This document shows, one piece after another, positions 7,964 to 15,799 of a stretch of 64,000 bases of DNA. The stretch comes from Verrucomicrobiota bacterium. GTDB taxonomy: Bacteria > Verrucomicrobiota > Verrucomicrobiia > CAIQCK01. Made by a program: the position numbers and the translations under genes. The stretch covers positions 248,001-312,000 of the forward strand of contig JACRJX010000040.1 in NCBI GenBank assembly GCA_016235595.1. The letters run 5' to 3'. The notes beneath the pieces were generated by a model, which searched no databases, was not told where the DNA came from, and worked only from the letters and a program-made list of their open reading frames with translations. Positions within the stretch are counted from its first letter, which is position 1. Every line of letters starts with the position of its first letter.

Positions 7964-8686
7964 TCACCGATCACGGCCTTTGCCCGTCAGCGGCACGAAA
8001 CGCACAGGGATGTCGTCTTGCCTCTTCACCGTGCCGTCCGCGAGCTTCTCGACAATGACCAGCGATTGCACCGCCCACGCGCCGCCCACGGGAATCACCA
8101 TCCGCCCACCGCGTTTGAGTTGCTCAATCAACGGCGGCGGCACGTGTTCAGCACCGGCCGTGACGATGATGGCGTCAAATGGCGCGTGCTGCGGCCAGCC
8201 GAGATAACCGTCGCCGCACTTGACCACCACCTGCCCGTAGCCAAGCTGCTTCAATCGTTCTGCCGCCGTCTTCGCCAGTGGCTCCACAATCTCTATGCTA
8301 TAGACGTTTGTCCGCGTCACCTCCGCCAGCACTGCCGCCTGATAGCCTGAGCCGGTGCCAACCTCCAACGTCTTCGCCCCCGGCTTCAAACGAAGCAACT
8401 GCGTCATGTAAGCCACGATGTAAGGCTGCGAAATCGTCTGACCCTGGCCAATAGGCAACGGGAAATCACCGTAAGCCTCCGCGCGCGCCACCTCTGGCAC
8501 AAACAAATGCCTTGGCACCCTCCGCATCGCTCTTAACACCGACGGGTCGGTCACGTCGCGACCGGCAATCTGCACGGCCACCATTCCTTCGCGTTGCGAT
8601 TCCCATTCGCTGCCCGCCGCCAGCAGGCAATGCACGCCCGCCAACACACACGCAACACTCACCACGACCCAAGCGACTGTTTTCAT
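7964..8686 (-). CDS. pcm: Protein-L-isoaspartate O-methyltransferase with an export signal
   Basis: A 240-residue protein. Residues 1-24 (MKTVAWVVVSVACVLAGVHC onward) form a signal peptide or membrane anchor. The rest is a full PIMT domain: RVPRHLFVP, the substrate loop PLPIGQGQTISQPYIVAYMT, the SAM-binding V-G-T-G-S-G-Y-Q-A-A-V-L and D-A-I-I-V-T-A-G-A. The family repairs isoaspartyl residues in aged proteins by methylation. Most bacterial forms are cytoplasmic; this one is predicted to be exported or membrane-anchored, which raises the question of SAM supply. It converges with the TMTC-like gene and diverges from the YbaK gene. Confidence 0.9.
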   Translation of the reverse strand: MKTVAWVVVSVACVLAGVHCLLAAGSEWESQREGMVAVQIAGRDVTDPSVLRAMRRVPRHLFVPEVARAEAYGDFPLPIGQGQTISQPYIVAYMTQLLRLKPGAKTLEVGTGSGYQAAVLAEVTRTNVYSIEIVEPLAKTAAERLKQLGYGQVVVKCGDGYLGWPQHAPFDAIIVTAGAEHVPPPLIEQLKRGGRMVIPVGGAWAVQSLVIVEKLADGTVKRQDDIPVRFVPLTGKGRDR

Positions 8687-8766
8687 GGCACCACCAACAT
8701 TACCACCAGTTGCGTTACCCAGCGAGTTGAGCTAACATTCGTCATAACCCGAAGAGGAGAAATACC

Positions 8767-9240
8767 ATGACATGCCTCGAACGGATTGAGGAGTACCTGA
8801 ACCAACAAGGCGTCCGCTACGAGATCTTTCATCATGCGCCCGCCTACACGGCCCAGCGAATCGCCCAGGCCGAACACATCCCCGGCAAGATGCAGGTCAA
8901 GGCTGTCATTCTACGCTCCGGCGAACAGTTCTACATGGCGGTTCTGCCCGCCGTCGCCCAACTGGATATTGCAGCCTTCACCAAAGTGGTCGGCAAACCC
9001 TGCAAGCTCGCCACCGAAGCAGACTTCAAGGATCTGTTCCCTGACTGCGAGACTGGCGCCATGCCGCCCTTGGGCAGCTTCTACATGATTCCCGTCTATG
9101 CCGACGACCTGCTGGAAGAAGACGACGAAATCGTCATGCAAGCCGGCACGCACACCGAATCCGTGAAGATTGCATGGGATGACTACCTGCATTTGGAGCG
9201 ACCGAGATTGGTGCAGATCAGCCACCGCGCATACGCCTAG
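8767..9240 (+). CDS. YbaK/EbsC-type aminoacyl-tRNA deacylase domain protein
   Basis: A 157-residue free-standing editing domain of the YbaK/ProX/ProRS-INS superfamily, which hydrolyses mischarged aminoacyl-tRNAs. The first helix (RIEEYLNQQGVRYEIFHHAP), the Lys in M-Q-V-K-A-V-I at about 43, and the G-A-M-P-P-L-G loop at about 98-104 are all present. The tRNA specificity cannot be read from sequence. It stands alone, with about 80 bases separating it from the divergent pcm gene. A purine-rich GAAGAGGAGAAATACC stretch precedes the ATG. Confidence 0.85.
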   Translation: MTCLERIEEYLNQQGVRYEIFHHAPAYTAQRIAQAEHIPGKMQVKAVILRSGEQFYMAVLPAVAQLDIAAFTKVVGKPCKLATEADFKDLFPDCETGAMPPLGSFYMIPVYADDLLEEDDEIVMQAGTHTESVKIAWDDYLHLERPRLVQISHRAYA

Positions 9241-9422
9241 ATCAACCCAGGATGCGCACACAGTGCGCGGCTGTTTCAGTTCCGCTCTGTCTTCGAGAGC
9301 TTCAGCCGTGGTTCTGATATCTGTTCGGCAGAAACCACTTGCCTCTCCGCCGTGCTTTTGCCATAACGAGTCCGGTTAACGACCGGAGGATGCGAAATGC
9401 ACACAAACGGAGGGTGTAACCT

Positions 9423-10109
9423 ATGAAGCTGACGCACTTGCTCGCGCTTATTGTTGCTGTCCCAAGTACCTACACCGTGTACCAGAAACTGAGCAGCGTC
9501 AGTCCGCAGAGTGTGCAAGGCGTGGCGGAACTCGACGCATCGGCGTCGTCCCAGACTCAAGGGGACCAAGGAACCATGCCTGACCCCGCGTCCACTCAGT
9601 CATCCTCCGCCTCCGCGAAGATACGAGCACTCAAACCGGCGGATTGGATTCGAGGACTTCCTGCGCAAGCTCAAACGAAGTACTTTGAAATACAAACGTC
9701 TCTTCGTGGAGACGAACGTATACACGCCCTTCGCTTCTGGATGTCGCTTTGGAACAGGCAATTGCGCGACCCATATCTTACTCTTGTGGAGTTGGACTTC
9801 CTGAACCTCAACCTCAAGAACCGTTCACCTGTGCTTTACAGTGAAATCGTTTATAAAGGTAATCCCAAGTTCACCAGGGTGGTCGTAAGACCTCCTGACT
9901 ACACCAATACAGGCGCATGGAAGCAGGAGTTTCTGCTGAGGGTGTCCGCGTTGGACTCGCTGGATAACATGTTACGGAGTATTCGCGTGCGCAGCGCCAG
10001 TCATCCCGCGCTTTCGGAAATGATTGGCGAATTCACTGACAAGATCGCCAAGGACCGTACCGACTTGATGCAATACAAACGGTACTGCGATGACAGTCGC
10101 CTTCGATGA
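9423..10109 (+). CDS. Hypothetical protein with N-terminal signal or anchor
   Basis: A 228-residue protein I do not recognise. It begins MKLTHLLALIVAVPSTYTVY, a signal peptide or signal anchor, followed by a Ser/Gln-rich linker (about 40-65) and a mixed alpha/beta region with no cysteines until near the end. GGAGG lies 9 bases before the ATG, which supports the start. It is flanked by non-coding stretches of about 180 and 110 bases and is probably monocistronic. No domain can be assigned by eye. Confidence 0.68.
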   Translation: MKLTHLLALIVAVPSTYTVYQKLSSVSPQSVQGVAELDASASSQTQGDQGTMPDPASTQSSSASAKIRALKPADWIRGLPAQAQTKYFEIQTSLRGDERIHALRFWMSLWNRQLRDPYLTLVELDFLNLNLKNRSPVLYSEIVYKGNPKFTRVVVRPPDYTNTGAWKQEFLLRVSALDSLDNMLRSIRVRSASHPALSEMIGEFTDKIAKDRTDLMQYKRYCDDSRLR

Positions 10110-10217
10110 TCCCTCCGGATTCCCGCCCCGCATTCTGTAGCACCGATCAGCGCCGTTGGGGGAGGATTCCCCTTTCCGCTTGATTGACGGCATACTTTCC
10201 GCGACAACGATTCCGCG

Positions 10218-11102
10218 ATGACCACTGTTCTCAGTTTACGTTCGCCTGGTAAAATCAACTTCGGACTCGACATCATCCGCAAGCGGCCCGACGGCTTTCA
10301 CGAGTTGGAAAGCCTCATGGTACCGCTCGACGTGTGCGATGAAATGGAGTTTGAACCGCGTGATGCCGGCCACGGCATCACCATGGAGTGCGATGCGCCC
10401 GGTTTGCCCACCAATTCCGGCAATCTGGTCATCCGCGCCGCCGAGTTGCTGCAGCGTCAGGTGACCGTCAGCGCCGGCGCGCACATCAAACTGCGCAAAC
10501 GCCTGCCCATCGCCGCGGGCATGGGCGGCGGCAGCGGCAACGGCGCCGTCGCGCTCACCGGCCTCAACCAACTCTGGCAGCTTGGCCTCACGCGCGATCA
10601 ACTCCAGCCCATCGCCGCCACGCTCGGCTCCGATTGCGCCCTTTTCCTCGATCCCAAACCCTCCTTTTGCCACGGCCGCGGTGAACTCGTGGAAGCGCTG
10701 AGCGAGGCCGAGATTCAAACCCTGCGCACCGCCCACTTCGTCCTCATCAACCCCGGTTTCGGGATATCCACCAAGTGGGCCTACGAACAAGTCAGGCCCT
10801 TCTTGACGGGCCGCGGCGGTGCCATTAAGGTCATCCGCGACGCGCTGGCCGGAGGCGACCTGCCCGCAGCCGCGCACGCGATGGTCAACACGCTTGAAGG
10901 CCCCGCGTTGCGCAAGTATCCGATGCTGGAACTGCTGAAGGAATCGCTCGCGCGCAACGGTTGTGCTGGCTCGATGATGAGCGGCAGTGGCGCCACCGTG
11001 TTCGGCGTCGCGACCGATCGCGCCAGCGCGGAATGCGCGATGGCTGCGGCCCGCGCCGAGTTTGGCGACTCGATGTGGATGACAGTCGCCTCGGCGTTTT
11101 GA
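10218..11102 (+). CDS. ispE: 4-diphosphocytidyl-2-C-methyl-D-erythritol kinase IspE
   Basis: A 294-residue GHMP-family kinase of the MEP isoprenoid pathway, phosphorylating CDP-methylerythritol at the 2-hydroxyl. The N-terminal S-P-G-K-I-N-F-G-L (9-17), the glycine-rich ATP loop PIAAGMGGGSGNGA (97-110), the G-S-D-C-A-L-F-L segment and the C-terminal GSGATVFGV motif are in order. The usual SSDAA in the ATP loop reads SGNGA here, a variant also expected in distant homologues. Length is standard. It is followed 34 bases later by a tRNA gene. Confidence 0.93.
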   Translation: MTTVLSLRSPGKINFGLDIIRKRPDGFHELESLMVPLDVCDEMEFEPRDAGHGITMECDAPGLPTNSGNLVIRAAELLQRQVTVSAGAHIKLRKRLPIAAGMGGGSGNGAVALTGLNQLWQLGLTRDQLQPIAATLGSDCALFLDPKPSFCHGRGELVEALSEAEIQTLRTAHFVLINPGFGISTKWAYEQVRPFLTGRGGAIKVIRDALAGGDLPAAAHAMVNTLEGPALRKYPMLELLKESLARNGCAGSMMSGSGATVFGVATDRASAECAMAAARAEFGDSMWMTVASAF

Positions 11103-11136
11103 ACGCAGGCAGAATCGGCTGGCGTACAGTTTCGGT

Positions 11137-11210
11137 TGCCCGGTGGTGTAATGGTAACACAGCGGCCTTTGGAGCCGTTTTTCATGGTTCGAATCCATGC
11201 CGGGCAGCCA
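11137..11210 (+). tRNA. tRNA-Gln (anticodon UUG)
   Basis: Folds as a full cloverleaf: acceptor TGCCCGG with CCGGGCA, D arm with AATGGT loop, anticodon stem GCGGC/GCCGT around loop CTTTGGA (anticodon TTG at 34-36), T loop TTCGAAT, discriminator G and encoded CCA. 74 bases including CCA. It may be co-transcribed with ispE, which ends 34 bases upstream. Confidence 0.95.
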
Positions 11211-11317
11211 TCTTTCCTCCGGGAAACATACTAGTCTCTGCCACTGGCACCTTCTTCCGTTGACCTGCCTTGACACCGCGCTTGCAGCAACCCCAACACC
11301 CGCGTTAAATTGTCGCC

Positions 11318-11572
11318 ATGCGTTATGTTTTCCTATTGCTCGGCATCGCGGCCCTGTTCTGGGTTTGCGCCCGATGTATGCGAGCGTTGGGAACCCTGAC
11401 CCGCAGGTGGCAGGAGAACGAGAAGCAGCACCGCCAGCAATTGAAGGACCTCGCCGCCGAAATCAAACAGGGCGAGCCAGACACCGCCCCACCGACAACG
11501 CGATCCCTCCCCGGTCGCAACCGTCGGCCCACTGCCAGCGATCAATCCACCTACCCCTTCAGCCGGAACTGA
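11318..11572 (+). CDS. Small membrane-anchored hypothetical protein
   Basis: An 84-residue frame beginning MRYVFLLLGIAALFWVCARC, one membrane segment, followed by a charged helical part (RRWQENEKQHRQQLKDLAAE) that could form a coiled coil and a Pro/Thr-rich tail. It ends 26 bases before the convergent glycosidase-like gene. The hydrophobic-then-coiled pattern and reasonable codon use favour a real gene, but no homologue is recognised. The long opposite-strand frame in this area is an extension of nothing recognisable. Confidence 0.5.
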   Translation: MRYVFLLLGIAALFWVCARCMRALGTLTRRWQENEKQHRQQLKDLAAEIKQGEPDTAPPTTRSLPGRNRRPTASDQSTYPFSRN

Positions 11573-11598
11573 TGTTGCACGGTTCTCTGCGGCGCGCG

Positions 11599-13536
11599 TC
11601 ATTCCGTCTTCTTGGAAATCTTGTAGATGTGGCTGCGGCGAACCGCCAGACGGTTGTCGCGGGCGGCTATCCTCTGTGCCTCGATGAGATCGTATGCGAA
11701 GTTCCCCTTCTCCACTTCGAACTCGCCGTCCTTGTAGGCAAAGAGGATCGCAACTCCGGCACCGTCTGACCACAGCACGCCTTGGTCGTTCGGGAGCAGG
11801 CGCCGGTGCTGCATGAAAGGCACAACCCGCTCGAAAGCCGCGTTCCAACGCGCGATCGCCGGCCGGGCTTCCGCCGAAAGATACGGTGCGGGCACAGTCA
11901 GCGGGGCCTTGTTTGCCAGGAAGCGGAAGTAACCGTCGTTCTCCAGCACCTTGTCCAGATTCGTCCAGTAGGTGAAGAGCGAGGTCTCGACGGCCATGTC
12001 CTCCTGGCCCTTGAAAAAGGTCGTTTCGCCGTCACCCCGCACGCCGAATGGAGAGTAGCCCTCGTTGATCACGCGCAGGCCGATCTCCTGGAACCGCTTC
12101 ACCATCTCGACGCCGGCCTGGCAGTGTTCCACGCCCTGCTCGCATGAGTAGTCCAGCGTCAGGAAAGGCATGTCGTTGTAGGAATCGAGCCACAGGCCGT
12201 CCAATCCACACGCTTCCTTGACCTCCTTGAGCTTCTTGAGGAAATGCTGCTGGGCCTCCAGCCGCGGCGAAATGGCCGTGATGTGGAAATAGGACATGGT
12301 GAATGGCGAACCGTCGGGTTTGCGGATGATCCACTCCGGATGCTCCGTCAGATACCGCGAACAGTTGGCCAGGTGGAACGCCGGATACCAGGCGAACACC
12401 TCGATCGAGCGGGCATGCGCCGCGTCGCAGAACCGCCGCAGCGCAGCCCGTCCACCATATCGTGGCGATACTTCCACATCGATCGTGCCGCAGCGCGAGT
12501 CGTAGGTCACGGTCGACATCGCCTTGACCGTCATGCCTTCAGTCCGGTAACTGATCCACGGACTGCCGATGAGCACGCGCCGGTAGTTCAGCTTCGTGCA
12601 AAGCGACAAAGTCTCCGCGGCAAACTCGTCAAAGGTCCCGCGCACTTTGAGCTGGTCGCGGGGCGCGCAGCCCGGCGTTCCCCCGTCCACCGGGATGTTC
12701 GCCATCGGCAGAACCTCTTCACGGCGGATTCCTGCCTGGGATCGAAACCGCTGGCTTTCCTGCAGGAACATCTCGCACCACAGGTCCTTCTGTTCCGCCG
12801 CGTCGAGCCGATCCTTGCAGAGCAGCATCGAGAGTTCCGGCGTGCGCCATTTCGCTGCGCTGGGACAGGTGAATTTGTAATGCAGGACCAGCCCCTTGCC
12901 CGGCACGAACTCCGCGCCGGAAGAGAACATATGCGTCAGAGAGTCAAGACGGGCCACATAGACTCCGCGGCTCCCAGCCGCAAAGTCCAGCGGCGACCGC
13001 TTGGCCTGCCAATTGTTATAGCTGGCCGCTGCCGGAAGCCGGCTGGCCTCGCCGGCCTTTTGGCGCGTGTAGAGATCCTGGACGTAATAGCGCCAGTCAC
13101 CTTGAGCCAGCGACAGGATGAGTTCGATCTCCACAGGAAAAGCGTTGGTCGACTCCGCCGCCAGCCGGATCCCGACCCCGGAGAAATGTCTACCCGCGAG
13201 GTCCGTATCGCAGTGCCGGACGTACATCGTGACGGGGAATCGTTTCGCGGAGTTGATGTCGAGCGTTCCGACCGCCCGCGCCCCTTGTGTTTGCTCCACC
13301 ACATTGCTCCAAGCCAATTCCTTCCACGGCTGCGGCTCGGCAAGCAGGAAGCGGTATCGGCAGGAGATGGCCCGGGCCGACACTCGGGCGCCGATCCGAG
13401 TCAGCCAGTCGCCGGCACGTTCCTCTGCCGCCTGCGAACTTGTTCCCGCCAGAAGGCAAACGGCCATCGCAAGTTTGATGAAGTCATTCAGCGAAGCGTT
13501 GGTGGCAGATCGCAATCGGTTCACAGCCGCCAGCAT
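11599..13536 (-). CDS. Exported glycoside-hydrolase-like TIM-barrel protein, family not recognised
   Basis: A 645-residue protein with a signal peptide (hydrophobic FIKLAMAVCLLAGTSSQA at about 20-37). The first 250 residues look like a beta-rich domain. From about 280 the pattern is that of a clan-D-like TIM barrel: R-R-V-L-I-G-S-P-W, S-I-E-V-F-A-W-Y-P-A-F-H-L, E-H-P-E-W-I-I-R-K-P-D-G-S-P-F, then C-G-L-D-G-L-W-L-D-S-Y-N-D, where the Asp would sit where GH27/GH31/GH36 enzymes keep their nucleophile. A C-terminal beta domain follows. This layout suggests an alpha-glycosidase acting outside the cytoplasm, but I cannot assign a CAZy family. It is a single gene on the minus strand. Confidence 0.72.
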   Translation of the reverse strand: MLAAVNRLRSATNASLNDFIKLAMAVCLLAGTSSQAAEERAGDWLTRIGARVSARAISCRYRFLLAEPQPWKELAWSNVVEQTQGARAVGTLDINSAKRFPVTMYVRHCDTDLAGRHFSGVGIRLAAESTNAFPVEIELILSLAQGDWRYYVQDLYTRQKAGEASRLPAAASYNNWQAKRSPLDFAAGSRGVYVARLDSLTHMFSSGAEFVPGKGLVLHYKFTCPSAAKWRTPELSMLLCKDRLDAAEQKDLWCEMFLQESQRFRSQAGIRREEVLPMANIPVDGGTPGCAPRDQLKVRGTFDEFAAETLSLCTKLNYRRVLIGSPWISYRTEGMTVKAMSTVTYDSRCGTIDVEVSPRYGGRAALRRFCDAAHARSIEVFAWYPAFHLANCSRYLTEHPEWIIRKPDGSPFTMSYFHITAISPRLEAQQHFLKKLKEVKEACGLDGLWLDSYNDMPFLTLDYSCEQGVEHCQAGVEMVKRFQEIGLRVINEGYSPFGVRGDGETTFFKGQEDMAVETSLFTYWTNLDKVLENDGYFRFLANKAPLTVPAPYLSAEARPAIARWNAAFERVVPFMQHRRLLPNDQGVLWSDGAGVAILFAYKDGEFEVEKGNFAYDLIEAQRIAARDNRLAVRRSHIYKISKKTE

Positions 13537-13813
13537 AATGGGTGACGGAAAAAACGTCTATCGTTTCCCGGCGCGCAATCAAAACCGTTTGACTGGGCAG
13601 GTTGACACCGGAAACTGCAGTCATTGGAGAAGTGCCAGGTCATTGAAGAAGCAACTACTCTTGGCGGCCCCGCAAAAGCCGCTGGCCGCACTGTAACTAC
13701 TGTTACTCGAAGGGCCAAGCGTGTCTGGAACTTACCGCACAGATTACCGCCCCACTCCAGATAAACGTCCCGCGATGAGCCGTTTCAGGTTCCAGCCGGC
13801 GTTGTCGTGCGCC
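13537..13813 (+). other. Non-coding stretch between the glycosidase-like gene and the glycosyltransferase gene
   Basis: 277 bases with no convincing gene. It must hold the promoter of the minus-strand glycosidase-like gene and the 3' end of the glycosyltransferase transcript. No strong hairpin with a T-run and no clear sigma-70 box was found. A plus-strand frame starting at 13721 runs antisense into the glycosyltransferase and is not taken as a gene. Confidence 0.5.
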
Positions 13814-14500
13814 CTACTTTGCCCACTTCTTCTTATACAGGTCCAGTGCCTCACGCCACTGCGGGCTCCCAAATGCGCCGCCGCTCTGGTGCGTGATCGC
13901 GATGGGCCACGTACCCAGGGTCAGGCCGGCTTTGCGAGCCGTGCGGCAAAAATCGAGGTCGTAAAGATAAAAGGAAAACCGGCTGTCAAATTCCACGCCA
14001 TGCTCCCGGAGCACAGACCGTTTGGCGGCAAGAAACACCCCGTCCAACAATTCACATTCTGCCGGGCTATCGCCGTAATAGGTGATGGCTCCGAATGGTT
14101 CCGTTCCATGAGCAACTGCGCCACTTAGATGCTGCCGATCCCAGTCGCCATTTACGAACGCCCATCCCTCATGCGATGGCGCCAGCCGCCTGTTCCCTGC
14201 GATCCCGATCACATCAAATCGGTTGAGTCCATCAGCCACTCGTGTTGCCAGGAAGTAATCGTCAATCCACACATCGTCGTGCAGAAACACGAGGATGTCA
14301 CAATCGGAGTCGGCTCGTATGCGTTCGTTATAAACCTCCGCCAACCCCATGGAGTTATTGAACTTGATTTTGGAACGAAGACAACGGTCCTGACTAAGCC
14401 TCTTCAGCGACATTCCCAATGGGGTGTCTTCAAACTCGTTTTCTGTGCCCCGTGTGGTTGCGATTATCTCGATCATTGTCTGCTTGTCACGGTCAACCAT
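13814..14500 (-). CDS. Glycosyltransferase (GT2-like, Glyco_tranf_2_5 type)
   Basis: A 228-residue protein beginning MVDRDKQTMIEIIATTRGTE. AGGAG lies 6 bases before this ATG, which decides the start against a longer frame. The D-I-L-V-F-L-H-D-D-V-W-I-D-D segment gives the DxD-like metal site, and the second half shows the G-V-F-L-A-A-K-R and D-S-R-F-S-F-Y-L-Y-D-L-D-F-C-R motifs of GT-A-fold enzymes in the StrF/Glyco_tranf_2_5 group. Those use nucleotide sugars at the cytoplasmic face. Donor and acceptor are unknown. It diverges from a Wzz-like gene, so a role in surface polysaccharide is a fair inference. Confidence 0.8.
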   Translation of the reverse strand: MVDRDKQTMIEIIATTRGTENEFEDTPLGMSLKRLSQDRCLRSKIKFNNSMGLAEVYNERIRADSDCDILVFLHDDVWIDDYFLATRVADGLNRFDVIGIAGNRRLAPSHEGWAFVNGDWDRQHLSGAVAHGTEPFGAITYYGDSPAECELLDGVFLAAKRSVLREHGVEFDSRFSFYLYDLDFCRTARKAGLTLGTWPIAITHQSGGAFGSPQWREALDLYKKKWAK

Positions 14501-14833
14501 AACCGGCTCCTTTGTGCGTCCATCTTCGCGCAAACCGCGAACAACAGCAAGCACCGAAACTGCCCGCTGAAGCACCGGGGGCTGCTGACTTCCGAATTCT
14601 CACTCACCGCCCTGCTGTCGCCTTTGGCCTGCCAGACCATTGGAGCTTGTGCCTGTTGCCAAACCGCCTTGCCCCACCCACCTCAACATCCTAAAATCGG
14701 CCAAGTCCCACATGCTCCTCGGGGTGAGCGCCGTAGGATGCACCTCCGTTGTTTTTGCACTCGCATCCGCAACCCAAAACCCGTATGATGCCCACGCTTC
14801 AAGGAGTATGACGGTGCGGGACATCTTGAACAA
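14501..14833 (+). other. Divergent intergenic region with possible small ORF
   Basis: 333 bases between the divergent glycosyltransferase and Wzz-like genes, so both promoters should be here. A possible 41-codon frame at 14712-14837 (MLLGVSAVGCTSVVFALASA, then a polar tail) has a signal-like start and stops by overlapping the next ATG (ATGA). It lacks a Shine-Dalgarno sequence. An AAGGAG at 14800 sits one base before the internal ATG of MTVRDILNK. I consider the small frame possible but unproven, or a coupling leader for the Wzz-like gene. Confidence 0.35.
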
Positions 14834-15541
14834 ATGATAACCATGAAAAAGAGCACGCGATTGATTATTCTCGGGTCTCTCGTCACGGGACTGGCCGTGA
14901 TCGTGTTTATTCTTGGCACGGTGGTGACGTTTTCCATGCGAAAAATCTACGACGCCCATGCCATGGTCCAGGCGATCTTCCCGGAGGATAGCCGCATCAA
15001 ATACACTGCGCAGAGCCTGGAGCTGTTGACGCAAACCCAGGTCCAATTGGTCCTGTCCAAACCGGTTCTGCAAGAAACAGCCCGAAAAAAGGGATTGGTC
15101 AAGAAATGGTCGATGGCAGGCCCCGAAAACGCGGCTGTGAACCGCTGTTGCCAGGTCTTGAAAGAACGGTGCCGGGCCGTGCCAGTCCCGAAATCTGTCG
15201 GGCTGATCTCGATCCGGGTGTTCAGCACAAACCCGACGGAAGCCGCAGATATTGCCAACGCACTGGCCGTCACGTATCGCGACTTCGCGACCTCCCAACC
15301 CCAACAGGGAGGAACCTGTCGAGTGACCGTAATCAACTATGCAGAACCCGCCTTGGCTCCGTGCAAACCCAACGTGCCCTTCTGCATCCTGATTTCCTCG
15401 GTGGTATCACTCCTGATCTTGATCGTCGGTCTTCTGCTGCTCTTCCGGGGCTATCGAAGCAGACCCAGGAATCAAGGCGATCTCCCGCGGTCGACGAGAA
15501 CCGCGACAAGAGAAGTTCCGGTGAACTTCGATCCCCGCTGA
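14834..15541 (+). CDS. Wzz-like polysaccharide chain-length/co-polymerase protein
   Basis: A 235-residue protein with membrane segments at about residues 10-34 and 182-205, enclosing a periplasmic helical domain. The end of that domain reads V-I-N-Y-A-E-P-A-L-A-P-C-K-P-N-V-P-F, the Pro-rich motif found just before the second membrane helix of Wzz/PCP proteins. T-N-P-T-E-A-A-D-I-A-N-A-L-A is the usual helix before it. There is no fused tyrosine kinase and the tail is short and basic. It probably regulates polymer length of a surface glycan. The start could also be the ATG at 14843, which gives MKKSTRLIIL. Confidence 0.75.
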   Translation: MITMKKSTRLIILGSLVTGLAVIVFILGTVVTFSMRKIYDAHAMVQAIFPEDSRIKYTAQSLELLTQTQVQLVLSKPVLQETARKKGLVKKWSMAGPENAAVNRCCQVLKERCRAVPVPKSVGLISIRVFSTNPTEAADIANALAVTYRDFATSQPQQGGTCRVTVINYAEPALAPCKPNVPFCILISSVVSLLILIVGLLLLFRGYRSRPRNQGDLPRSTRTATREVPVNFDPR

Positions 15542-15719
15542 GGACTGCGCGATCCCGCCCAAAAACCGCATGAGAGCTTGACTCCCCGCCGTGCTGGGCG
15601 CAGAAGCTGGCCAGTTCATGCCTTGGCGTGTCCCCTCCCCGTGATGGCGCAGACGAGCCAAAGCTTGAACTCCAACATCAGGCCGACATTTTCAGACTGC
15701 CCCAGTCCCGGGTTTTCGG

Positions 15720-15750
15720 TTGGCTCTCTGACGGTGCCGCAGTTAATAAT
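15720..15750 (+). promoter_or_regulatory. Possible promoter of the CE7 esterase gene
   Basis: TTGGCT at 15720-15725 and TTAATAAT ending at 15750, with 17-18 bases between depending on the -10 register. It lies about 50 bases upstream of the esterase ATG, in an AT-richer patch of otherwise GC-rich intergenic DNA (15542-15799), which holds no other feature that I can see. Confidence 0.35.
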
Positions 15751-15799
15751 GTAACGAGACGCAGCTTGCGGACTCGGTTAACGAAGGAACACACAACAC

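Noticed and set aside
12244..13545. A 433-codon plus-strand frame opposite the glycosidase-like gene
   Set aside because: Antisense shadow; the minus-strand protein has a signal peptide and barrel motifs, this one none.
13721..14128. Plus-strand frame with a hydrophobic start overlapping the glycosyltransferase
   Set aside because: Most of it is antisense to the glycosyltransferase and it lacks a ribosome site.
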